A stretch of 33,514 bases of DNA, taken from assembly GCA_913057645.1 (NCBI GenBank), contig CAJXOU010000034.1:1-33514 (forward strand). The letters run 5' to 3'. Position numbers and translations under genes: made by a program. The stretch's first letter is position 1. Every line of letters begins with the position of its first letter. A model generated the notes under the pieces. The model saw only the letters and a list, made by a program, of their open reading frames with translations. It had not been told where the DNA came from and made no database searches. Below, one piece after another: positions 9,049 to 16,351 of the stretch. This stretch comes from an uncultured Rhodobiaceae bacterium. GTDB taxonomy: Bacteria > Pseudomonadota > Alphaproteobacteria > Parvibaculales > Parvibaculaceae.

Positions 9049-9729
9049 ATGCCCCGCCCTGTCCTCCTTTTCGATCTCGACGGCACGCTCGCCGATACGG
9101 CGGCGGACCTCTGCGAGACCACGAACGTGATCCTCGAAATGCACGGGCGGACCCGCGTGCCGGAAGCGCGGGTGCGGCATCTGGTGGGCGGCGGCGCGCG
9201 GCTGCTGCTGGAGCGCGGCTACATGGAAACGGGCGAGGCGGCGGACGAGGACCTGCTGGACCAGAGCTTCCACGAGTTCCTGGACTATTACGGGCGCCAC
9301 ATCGCCGACCACACGAAGCTCTGGCCGGGGGTGCGCGACCAGCTCGACATGCTCGCCGAGCGCGGCGCGCTGATGGCCGTCTGCACGAACAAGGTCGAGG
9401 GGCTGTCGCGGAAGCTGCTGGAGATGCTTGGCATCGACCATTATTTCCCGGTGGTGATCGGCGGCGACACCCTGCCGGTGAAGAAGCCAGATCCGGAACA
9501 CCTTTTCGAGGCAATCCGCCAGCTCGGTGGCGAGAACGCGCATTCGGTGATGGTCGGCGACAGCGAGACGGATGTCGACGCCGCGAAGAATGCGAAACTT
9601 CCGTCGATCTGCGTGACGTTCGGTTATACGCGCATTCCCGTGCCGGAACTCGGCGCGACGGCGACCATCGACCATTTCGACGAATTCCCCGCGGCGCTCG
9701 CAAAGCTGCTGCCGCAGCATTTCGGCTAG
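9049..9729 (+). CDS. gph: HAD-family phosphatase, phosphoglycolate-phosphatase-like
   Basis: A protein of 226 residues. Motif I FDLDGTLAD gives the nucleophile Asp9 and acid/base Asp11, motif II is the CTNK block, motif III is the lysine of VKKPDPE, and motif IV is MVGDSETDVDAAKNA. The alpha-helical cap between motif I and II (type C1) and the overall order match Gph, which removes 2-phosphoglycolate arising from DNA repair or Rubisco. Related enzymes act on other small phosphates, so the exact name is a likelihood. The ATG at 9049 is the only start that puts the DxDGT strand at the N-terminus. Its stop codon shares a CTAG tetranucleotide with the stop of the opposing DUF3047 gene. Confidence 0.85.
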   Translation: MPRPVLLFDLDGTLADTAADLCETTNVILEMHGRTRVPEARVRHLVGGGARLLLERGYMETGEAADEDLLDQSFHEFLDYYGRHIADHTKLWPGVRDQLDMLAERGALMAVCTNKVEGLSRKLLEMLGIDHYFPVVIGGDTLPVKKPDPEHLFEAIRQLGGENAHSVMVGDSETDVDAAKNAKLPSICVTFGYTRIPVPELGATATIDHFDEFPAALAKLLPQHFG

Positions 9730-10898
9730 GTAATCTTCAGCACCCGGTCGCCGTCGACCAGTTCGATATCCGCATATTCGCAGATGCCTTCATGGCGCTG
9801 GAAGACGCTTACCGCGATCAGCCAGACCTTGACGATGCGTGCGGGCGGCGCGCCGATCGCCTTCGCGTAATCGGCCTTGAGCGGCTGCTCTTCCGAAAGC
9901 CACTTGCCGAGACCCTTCGGATCGGACCGGAGTACCCAGTGCGTTTCCACCTTGTCCCAGAAGGGAAGAGGGCAGCGAAAGATCGTGCCCTCGGACATGG
10001 AGGACGACCACATGTAGGTGAGGTCCTGGCCGTTGTCGAACTCGACGGCGATGGAGAGATAGTCATGCGTCGGCTGGATGTCTTCCGGCAGATCGCAGGG
10101 AAGACGATCAACCTTCCAGCGCCAGCGCAGCCGCGTATTCTCCGTGAGCGGAAAATCGGCTGGAAACTGAAGTATGCCGACATCGCCGGATGTGTGGCAG
10201 CAGATGGTGCGGCCGTCGCTCCCATGCGCGTCCCGGAATATGCGGCCCTCGCCCAGACGCCAGAGATAGCGCCAGCCTTCAGGGGCGGGCACGGGATGGC
10301 GCACCTCGTCGAGCGCGCGGGCGACGAGACCTTCATAGTCGCCCGCCCGGGCCATTGCCTCGAGGCCCGCTTGCGCGCCTTCCTTCCAGACAATGACGCA
10401 GGCACCGATCTCGCCCGCGACGCCGCCGCGCGGATAGGCCGTATCGAAACCGCCCTCCTCGTCCGCCCATTCGCCGGGCGGCTTGGCGACGATTTCGAGC
10501 GCGCCGCCGCTTTCCATTGCGAGCGAGGACGCGTTTGTCGGCGTCTTGCGGATGGGACCCGTCCCGCCGGCGCGAAGCCAGAGACCGATGCGCGCGCCGA
10601 AGCCCAGATCGAGCGGCTTCGAGGCCCAGAAGCCGCCGGCCGCGATCACGGTCACCTGGTCGCCGGGCGTGACATCGAAACCGACGGTCTGCCAGCCGCC
10701 CTCGGCGCCGAGGGCGACGAGACGCGCCGCGCGGACATGGGCGGAGACACCGGGATCCGCGAGGAGCGCGGACAGGGCGTGCTCGAAGGGGACCCCGGGC
10801 TCGGGCCCGAGCGGGCGGGGACTGAAGAAGCGCCCTGCCCCGCGCAGCGCGAGCCGCGCCAGCGTCGTCAAATTCCTCAGGCCCGGATTCCCCGCCAT
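9726..10898 (-). CDS. DUF3047 domain protein with N-terminal beta-rich extension
   Basis: A protein of 390 residues. The C-terminal half (about 190-390) carries the DUF3047 pattern: RLRWRWKVDRLPC, then DYLSIAVEFDNGQDLTYMWS, WVLRSDPKGLGKW and IADIELVDGD-like ending (here YADIELVDGDRV). The N-terminal part (about 50-175) is separate, with GFDVTPGDQVTVIAAGGFWA and a second glycine-rich strand series. It looks like a small beta-sandwich of the kind seen in galactose-binding lectin-like domains, but this is only a resemblance. No signal peptide is evident. Start at 10898 is supported by GGGAGAAGG upstream. The family's function is unknown. It is convergent with the HAD phosphatase gene, sharing CTAG at the two stops. 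Confidence 0.75.
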   Translation of the reverse strand: MAGNPGLRNLTTLARLALRGAGRFFSPRPLGPEPGVPFEHALSALLADPGVSAHVRAARLVALGAEGGWQTVGFDVTPGDQVTVIAAGGFWASKPLDLGFGARIGLWLRAGGTGPIRKTPTNASSLAMESGGALEIVAKPPGEWADEEGGFDTAYPRGGVAGEIGACVIVWKEGAQAGLEAMARAGDYEGLVARALDEVRHPVPAPEGWRYLWRLGEGRIFRDAHGSDGRTICCHTSGDVGILQFPADFPLTENTRLRWRWKVDRLPCDLPEDIQPTHDYLSIAVEFDNGQDLTYMWSSSMSEGTIFRCPLPFWDKVETHWVLRSDPKGLGKWLSEEQPLKADYAKAIGAPPARIVKVWLIAVSVFQRHEGICEYADIELVDGDRVLKIT

Positions 10899-10973
10899 TG
10901 CCGCCTTCTCCCTCGATTTCACGGTCTTTTTGCCGCCCGGGAGCATAGCGCATGGGACAGGTCTTGCGACGGC

Positions 10974-11002
10974 TTGACTTCGCGAGGGCGCAAAGCCTAT
11001 AG
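10974..11002 (+). promoter_or_regulatory. Promoter of tRNA-Val
   Basis: TTGACT (10974-10979) and CTATAG (10997-11002) are separated by exactly 17 bases. They are followed by a GC-rich discriminator (ACGGGC), as expected of a strong, growth-controlled stable-RNA promoter. About 70 bases of leader precede the tRNA. Confidence 0.75.
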
Positions 11003-11073
11003 ACGGGCTCCCTTGAGACAGAGGCCGAGCCGGCGCGATTTTGTGCCCGTTCGCAGCGCTCCGGCGCCCCGGA

Positions 11074-11149
11074 GGACGGTTAGCTCAGTTGGTAGAGCAC
11101 TGTGTTCACATCGCAGGGGTCACTGGTTCGAGTCCAGTACCGTCCACCA
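11074..11149 (+). tRNA. tRNA-Val (anticodon CAC)
   Basis: A 76-base cloverleaf. Acceptor stem GGACGGT pairs with ACCGTCC, the D arm is GCTC...GAGC, the anticodon stem is CTGTG/CGCAG with loop TTCACAT (anticodon CAC at 11107-11109), and the T arm is CTGGTTCGAGTCCAG. Discriminator A73 and an encoded CCA complete it. A35, C36 and A73 agree with valine identity. It decodes GUG, a frequent codon in this GC-rich genome. Confidence 0.96.
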
Positions 11150-11215
11150 TTCCTGATTCGTCTCACGAGCGACTGTTCAGCCCGCCATTCCTCATCTCGA
11201 GATCGCCTGGACCGC

Positions 11216-12025
11216 TCAGAGGAACGCCGTGAGAGCGTCCATTCCCGTCCAGACGATGTAGAGGCCGGTCGATATGACGATGACCGCAAAGACCACCGAG
11301 AGCATCTGACGGGAGGCGGAAAGGCGGCGCGCGAGGCGAAGTCCCGCGAAGGAACCACCCAATCCACCGAGCACCATGAGCCCGGCCACAGACCAGTCGA
11401 CCAGGCCCGAAAAGGCATAGCTCGTGGCCGTGGTGAGACCGAAGACGGTAACGGAGACGAGCGAGGAGCCGATGGCATTCAGCAGCGGCATCGCCGTCGC
11501 GGTAACGAGGCCCGGCACGATCAGGAAGCCGCCGCCGATGCCGAAGAAGCCGGAAAGGCCGCCCACCATGAAGCCCGTGCTCGCAAGGGGCGGCAGAAGA
11601 CGCGCGGCCGAGCTGCGATCGAGATGGACGTCCGGGTCTCCCCCCTCCCCGCGCCGGAGGAACATGGCCGCGCCGACGAGGATCATCACGAGCCCGAACA
11701 GCGCCAGCAGGATATCGCCGTTCACGGCCTTTCCGAACTGCGCCCCGAGCGCCGCGCCGGCGGCGCCCGACCCCGCGAAAACCAGCGCACAAGGCCACTT
11801 CACGGTGCGTGCGCGGGCATGCATTGCGAGGCTCATCGCGGCGTTGGCCGCGACGGCAAGCGCACCGGTTCCGATCGCGACATGAGGGGAACCCACCCCC
11901 ACCGCGTAAAGAAGGAGGGGTACGGCGAGAATCGACCCTCCCCCACCGATGAGCCCGAGCGACAGGCCGATCAGGGCGCCGGACGCGAGCGCCAGAAGGG
12001 CATGGACCAGGATGGGGTCGAGCAT
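11216..12025 (-). CDS. TSUP-family (TauE/SafE) transporter
   Basis: A membrane protein of 269 residues with about eight hydrophobic helices in two similar halves. Each half has the family's glycine-rich loop: SLGLIGGGGSILAVPLL near residue 25 and GLSGFFGIGGGFLIVPGL near 155. TauE/SafE proteins are thought to export sulfite, sulfoacetate or other small organosulfur anions across the inner membrane. The substrate cannot be assigned here, because no sulfonate catabolic gene adjoins it. It begins with an ATG and only a weak ribosome site (GGAAC). It is divergent from the patatin-like gene over a shared 192-bp AT-rich region with ATTAAT tracts. Confidence 0.9.
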   Translation of the reverse strand: MLDPILVHALLALASGALIGLSLGLIGGGGSILAVPLLLYAVGVGSPHVAIGTGALAVAANAAMSLAMHARARTVKWPCALVFAGSGAAGAALGAQFGKAVNGDILLALFGLVMILVGAAMFLRRGEGGDPDVHLDRSSAARLLPPLASTGFMVGGLSGFFGIGGGFLIVPGLVTATAMPLLNAIGSSLVSVTVFGLTTATSYAFSGLVDWSVAGLMVLGGLGGSFAGLRLARRLSASRQMLSVVFAVIVISTGLYIVWTGMDALTAFL

Positions 12026-12217
12026 GATTTTTTGTTCCGTGGCGGCGCAGGACCGTCCCGCGCACCGATCCCTTTATTTACACATCACATCCGTAATTAA
12101 TAATGAGCCAAGCTGTCGCACTATCGTTAATTGGTCATGAGGGGATCGTCTCCTAGACTGGCCGCCGAGTTGGGGACCCGGGGCGGGCCTCCAGGGCACT
12201 CAGTCCCGAGGCGGGGC

Positions 12218-14692
12218 ATGAAGGAAAAAGAACTCAGGATCGCGCTTGTCTGCTACGGCGGGGTGTCGCTTGCCGTCTACATGCATGGCGTGACCAAGGA
12301 AATCCTGAAGCTCGTGCGCGCCTCGCGGATCTACCACTACGACGTGGCCCGCTCGCAGCGCCGCTCGGCCAAATATCACGACATCGATCACGACGACCGG
12401 GAGACGGATACCGAAGCGCTCTATTTCGAGCTTATCCAGGCGATCGGCCAGTCGCTCGAACTGCGCGTCTTCGTGGATACGATCGCGGGGGCTTCCGCCG
12501 GCGGCATCAACGGCGTGCTGCTTGCCCGCGCACTGGCGCACGACCTGCCCATGGATTCGCACCGCAAGATGTGGCTCGAGCAAGCCGACATCGTGGCGCT
12601 GATGGACGAGAAGCATCTCGCCGGGCGCTGGGACAAGCTCTTCATGAAGCCGATCTTCTGGGGGCTCACCGACAAATGGCTCACGCGCTATGCGCCCGAC
12701 ATCGAGATGCGGCAGAAGCTGCAGATATTCACGCGCTCGCGCTGGTTCCAGCCGCCCTTCTCCGGTTCGATCATGAGCGGAATGCTGCTCGACGCCTGCA
12801 CGGCGATGGGCGAACCGGAGCCCGCCAAGGCGTCGCTGCTGCCGACAGGCCACCGGCTCGACCTCATCGTGTCGCTGACCGACTTCCACGGCTACAGCCA
12901 GAATATCCCATTGCACGATCCCGTTTCGATCCGCGAACGCGAACACCGGCACAGCCTGAAATTCACCTATTTCCAGCATCCCAGCGGCACCGTCGAAAGC
13001 GATTTCGATCTCGACCACGTACCGGGGCTGGTGTTCGCGGCGCGCGCGACCTCCTCCTTTCCCGGCGCCTTCCCGCCTGCCCGGATCGGAGAACTCGAAA
13101 CGGTGCTGAAGGACCGCGACGTCGCATGGCCGACGCGCGACGCCTTTCTGCGCAACAACTTCAAACCTCTGATCGCAGCCGGCGCAGACCCCGTGAAGGC
13201 GTCCTTCATCGACGGCAGCGTGCTCAACAACAAGCCCTTCGCCGAGGCGATCACGGCGATCCGCGGACGGCCCGCGTACCGCGAAGTCGACCGGCGCGTC
13301 GTCTATATCGATCCCGATCCGAAGGGCGGCCGCGTGGAAGCGGGCGGTGCGGCGCCCGGCTTTTTCCAGACCATCAGGGGCGCACTTTCCGACATCCCGC
13401 GCAACCAGCCCGTGCGCGACGAACTCGAATCCCTGCATGACTTTTCCGAGCGCGTCCGGCGCTATCGCCAGATCGTGGCGGCGACGCGACCGCATGTTCG
13501 CGCGCGCATCGTGCAACTTTTCAACGGCAATGACGGCGCGCTGCCGAGTGCCGAAGAACTCGCAAAACTGCGCAACAGGGCCAATGCCCAGGCAGCCGTC
13601 GAAGCGGGCTATGCCTATGACGCCTACATCCAGCTCAAGGTGTCGTCGGTTCTCGACCAGATCACCAATATCGTCGCCACGCTCAGCGAAGCCGTGCATC
13701 ACCCGAGCGACCGGCTGGCGCTTTCGCGCGCGGTCGAGACATGGGCCAAGGAGAATGGAATCTTCCCCGTCCAGTGGGCGGTGCATGCGGCGGAGGGAAC
13801 GGAACCCAGCAAGGAAGATGCCTGGGTGCGCTTCCTGCGCGAATTCGATGTGAACTTCCGCGTGCGGCGGCTTCGTTTCGTGATCCGGCGGCTGAACGAG
13901 CTCTATCAGAACATCGACGCGGCCGAGAATCCGGACTACGACCCCGATGTTCTCGACGACTTCAAGGCGAGTCTCTACCGGAATCTCGAACGCTTGCAGT
14001 CGGAGACGGCGCGGCGGCTCAGGAACGAGCAGACACGCGAACTCTGCAAGGCGATCTACGACGACGGCATCGCCGAGCCGCACGAGATCGACGGGTTCAC
14101 GGCTCATGTCGCGCCGGAACTCAACCTTGTCGGACTCGACAAGGAGATCGATGCGAGCTTCGTCGAGATGACGGCTCTGCCGCTGCCGCTCGAAATCCGG
14201 TCCGAACTCGTGCAGGCCTATATCGGCTTCCCGTTCTTCGACGTGCTGACGCTGCCGCTCAACAAGTGGCAGGACCTCGACGATGTGGCCACGGTGCAGG
14301 TCGACCGGATCAGCCCGGAGGATGCGCGCGCGATCCGCGAAGGCGGCGCGCCGGCGACGCTGATGGGCCGCGATCTCGGCTACTTTGCCGCCTTCTTCAG
14401 CCGCCGGGCCCGCGAAAACGACTATCTATGGGGACGGCTTCATGCCGCCGACCGGCTGGTCGATATCGTGGCGTCGAGCGCGCCGGTCGCGATCCAGAAA
14501 TCCGGACTCGACCTTTCAAAACTGAAAGCGCGGCTCTTCCGGTCGATCCTGAAGGCGGAAAAGGCGCATCTCGACCACGTGCCGGAACTCTTCGCCGACC
14601 TCGAACGCGAAATCCGTATCCGCTTCGGCGAGGAAGAAGCGCCTCCCGCCGAGGATGCCGACGGCGAGACGCTATCTCCGCAGAACGCCTGA
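12218..14692 (+). CDS. Large patatin-related protein (patatin + DUF3376)
   Basis: A protein of 824 residues. The N-terminal patatin phospholipase-like domain (about 5-350) has an oxyanion-type loop CYGGVSLAVYMHG, the nucleophile elbow GASAGG with Ser93, and the dyad Asp332 in IDGSVLNNKPF. The third position of the dyad motif is S rather than the usual G (DGS for DGG/A). The C-terminal half, rich in Arg and Leu helices, matches the extension known as DUF3376 in the 'patatin-related protein' group. No signal peptide or membrane helix is apparent. These proteins are presumed lipid acyl hydrolases. Start at 12218 puts the patatin strand at residue 6 with GAGGCGGGGC upstream. An earlier in-frame ATG at 12131 would add 29 residues without family resemblance. 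Confidence 0.88.
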   Translation: MKEKELRIALVCYGGVSLAVYMHGVTKEILKLVRASRIYHYDVARSQRRSAKYHDIDHDDRETDTEALYFELIQAIGQSLELRVFVDTIAGASAGGINGVLLARALAHDLPMDSHRKMWLEQADIVALMDEKHLAGRWDKLFMKPIFWGLTDKWLTRYAPDIEMRQKLQIFTRSRWFQPPFSGSIMSGMLLDACTAMGEPEPAKASLLPTGHRLDLIVSLTDFHGYSQNIPLHDPVSIREREHRHSLKFTYFQHPSGTVESDFDLDHVPGLVFAARATSSFPGAFPPARIGELETVLKDRDVAWPTRDAFLRNNFKPLIAAGADPVKASFIDGSVLNNKPFAEAITAIRGRPAYREVDRRVVYIDPDPKGGRVEAGGAAPGFFQTIRGALSDIPRNQPVRDELESLHDFSERVRRYRQIVAATRPHVRARIVQLFNGNDGALPSAEELAKLRNRANAQAAVEAGYAYDAYIQLKVSSVLDQITNIVATLSEAVHHPSDRLALSRAVETWAKENGIFPVQWAVHAAEGTEPSKEDAWVRFLREFDVNFRVRRLRFVIRRLNELYQNIDAAENPDYDPDVLDDFKASLYRNLERLQSETARRLRNEQTRELCKAIYDDGIAEPHEIDGFTAHVAPELNLVGLDKEIDASFVEMTALPLPLEIRSELVQAYIGFPFFDVLTLPLNKWQDLDDVATVQVDRISPEDARAIREGGAPATLMGRDLGYFAAFFSRRARENDYLWGRLHAADRLVDIVASSAPVAIQKSGLDLSKLKARLFRSILKAEKAHLDHVPELFADLEREIRIRFGEEEAPPAEDADGETLSPQNA

Positions 14693-14696
14693 GGCA

Positions 14697-15197
14697 TCAA
14701 TCCTTGCCGATCGAGATTTGCCGGCTGGCCGGTTTCGATCCCGGCTTCTTCGGCATCGTCACCGTCAGCACGCCCTTGTCGAACTTCGCGCCGATCTTTG
14801 CGTCGTCGACATCGGACGGCAGCGTGAAGACGCGCTGGAAGCTGCCATAGTGACGCTCCACGACACGGGCCGCGTCCTTCTCGTCCTTCTTCTCATAGCG
14901 CTTTTCGCCCTTCAACGTCAGCACGCCGTCGTGAACGCTGAGGTCCATATCCTTCTCGTCGAGGCCGGGAAGCTCCGCCTCGAGCAAATAGGCTTCGCCG
15001 GTTTCATGGAGATCGATGCGCGGCGTGAGGGCGCCGGTTCCAAACCGGCCGAACGCGGGGACATCGAGAAAGCCCGTCTTCCGCCCGAAGGCGCGATCGA
15101 TGAGGCTGTTCATCTCCTCACGGAAGGCGGAAAAGGGATCGTGTGAGAAAAGGCTCGTTTCCTTGCGCTCTTCGTTCTTCGAGACTTGATTGGCCAT
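14697..15197 (-). CDS. Hsp20-family small heat shock protein
   Basis: A protein of 166 residues. A phenylalanine-containing N-terminal arm (FSHDPFSAFREEMNSLIDRAF) is followed by an alpha-crystallin domain of about 100 residues (PRIDLHETGEAYLLEAELPG ... KFDKGVLTVTMPKK). A C-terminal I-x-I motif (ISI in RQISIGKD) docks subunits into oligomers. It is an ATP-independent holdase in the cytoplasm. Start at 15197 follows AAAGGAG at six bases. That ribosome site is buried in a predicted fourU-type hairpin (15204-15223), so translation is likely heat-induced. It converges with the patatin-like gene four bases after the latter's stop. The upstream alpha/beta hydrolase gene on the same strand ends 60 bp before it. 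Confidence 0.95.
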   Translation of the reverse strand: MANQVSKNEERKETSLFSHDPFSAFREEMNSLIDRAFGRKTGFLDVPAFGRFGTGALTPRIDLHETGEAYLLEAELPGLDEKDMDLSVHDGVLTLKGEKRYEKKDEKDAARVVERHYGSFQRVFTLPSDVDDAKIGAKFDKGVLTVTMPKKPGSKPASRQISIGKD

Positions 15198-15203
15198 CGT
15201 CTT

Positions 15204-15223
15204 CTCCTTTCGGACCAAAAAAG
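15204..15223 (-). promoter_or_regulatory. Candidate fourU RNA thermometer over the hsp20 ribosome site
   Basis: On the minus-strand mRNA, CUUUUUU (15223 side is the 5' end, 15222-15217 being the six U) can pair with AAAGGAG (15210-15204) across a six-base loop GGUCCG. All seven positions pair: C-G, U-A, U-G, U-G and three U-A. UUUU against AGGA with two wobble pairs is the defining feature of fourU thermometers. The start codon lies six bases downstream. Confidence 0.6.
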
Positions 15224-15257
15224 CACTTCCAGATCAGCACGCGGGCACAATGCCCTT

Positions 15258-16277
15258 TCAAGATTTATTGTCCCATTCGCCTTTCGCAAGAGAGCCGCAA
15301 CGCCGCATGTCGCCGCCGTCGCCGGAGGGGAGCTCTTTCTCACGGTTTTCGATCCAGGCCGCGACGTCGCGCCACACCACTTCGCGTTCGAGGTCGCGCA
15401 GGAGCATGTGGTAGCCGCCGGGGTAGCAGATCGCCGTGACATTCACATGTGCGTCACGCATCGCGCCGAACGCTCCAGTGACCGCATCGGGAGGCACGAT
15501 CTCGTCCTTGCCGCCGTAGAGAAGAAGCACCGGCACCCGGATTTCCGGCGCCGCGCCATAAGCCCTATCCATCAACCCTACCAGCCCGTAGAGCGTATCG
15601 ATCCGGGTCTCCTTGATGACAAGCGGATCCCGGCCGAGAGCGCGCAGCATCTCGATATTGTCAGAGGGCCAGATTTCGAGACCGCGGCCGGTGAGCGTCG
15701 CCGAGGGTGCGAGGTGGGCGGCGGTCCAGAGCGTCGCGGCATAGAGGCGGTTCAGATTTTCCCATCCCCAGACGGCAGGCGCGGCAAGAATGAGCCCGTC
15801 CACCTCGGGCGGCTCGGGGAGCGTCATCGTACGCATGGCCACCGCACCACCCATGCTGATGCCGAGAAGATAGACGGGAAGGCCCGGATGCTGTTCGCGT
15901 ACCAGCTTCACCAGTGTGGCTGCGTCTTCCGCCATGCGTGCATCGCCCGCCCACAGGCCCCGGCCAGGCGCACGGCCGAAGCCACGCTGATCGACCGCGT
16001 AGAGCGTGACACCCTGCTCCGCGAGCCAGGGTCCGGGCCCCGGCGCGGCAAAGGCATTCGAGTAGTCGTTGAAACCATGCAGCGCGAGGATGACGGCGCG
16101 CGGCCTTTCCGCCGCGAAGACAAGCATGGGCAAGCGGGCGCCGTCGGCCATGACCGCGCGGGCGGCGGAAGCGCGTTCGATGCGCGGCTGGAAGACCGGA
16201 TCGCCGACCGTCATCATCTGCGGCGCGCAGGCCGAGAGAGACATGACAAGAAGAAAGAGCGGGAGGATGCGCGACAT
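15258..16277 (-). CDS. Alpha/beta hydrolase, monoacylglycerol-lipase-like lipoprotein
   Basis: A protein of 339 residues. The N-terminus is a lipoprotein signal with lipobox LSAC (lipidated Cys17), so it should be membrane-anchored on the periplasmic side. The serine hydrolase fold shows the oxyanion strand LALHGFNDYSNAF (about 64-76), DQRGFGRAPGRG, nucleophile Ser141 in GISMGGA, Asp258 in YGGKDEIVPP and His290 in YPGGYHMLLRD. The order and spacing match lysophospholipase / monoacylglycerol lipase relatives. The precise ester substrate is unknown. It lies upstream of hsp20 on the same strand, and its last codons overlap a CTTGAAA sequence that might be part of the hsp20 promoter. Confidence 0.9.
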   Translation of the reverse strand: MSRILPLFLLVMSLSACAPQMMTVGDPVFQPRIERASAARAVMADGARLPMLVFAAERPRAVILALHGFNDYSNAFAAPGPGPWLAEQGVTLYAVDQRGFGRAPGRGLWAGDARMAEDAATLVKLVREQHPGLPVYLLGISMGGAVAMRTMTLPEPPEVDGLILAAPAVWGWENLNRLYAATLWTAAHLAPSATLTGRGLEIWPSDNIEMLRALGRDPLVIKETRIDTLYGLVGLMDRAYGAAPEIRVPVLLLYGGKDEIVPPDAVTGAFGAMRDAHVNVTAICYPGGYHMLLRDLEREVVWRDVAAWIENREKELPSGDGGDMRRCGSLAKGEWDNKS

Positions 16278-16318
16278 CCGACGAGGCTAGCGCATCGGCG
16301 TATGCCAGGCGAGAGCGA

Positions 16319-16344
16319 GGGAGGCGGCAACGGAGCCGCCTCCC
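16319..16344 (-). terminator. Hairpin downstream of the copper receptor gene
   Basis: Perfect 10-bp stem GGGAGGCGGC (16319-16328) / GCCGCCTCCC (16335-16344) with a six-base loop, lying 8 bases past the receptor stop. There is no T tract on either side, so it may act as an RNA-stabilising 3' end or a Rho-assisted stop rather than a classical terminator. Confidence 0.5.
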
Positions 16345-16351
16345 CTGCCGA

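Noticed and set aside
15243-15262. CTTGAAA on the minus strand as an RpoH (sigma-32) -35 box for hsp20
   Set aside because: No matching -10 box (CCCAT or CTATnT type) is found at 11-17 bases. The GGGCA-TTG-TGCCC hairpin just after it is an alternative reading. Kept only as a remark.
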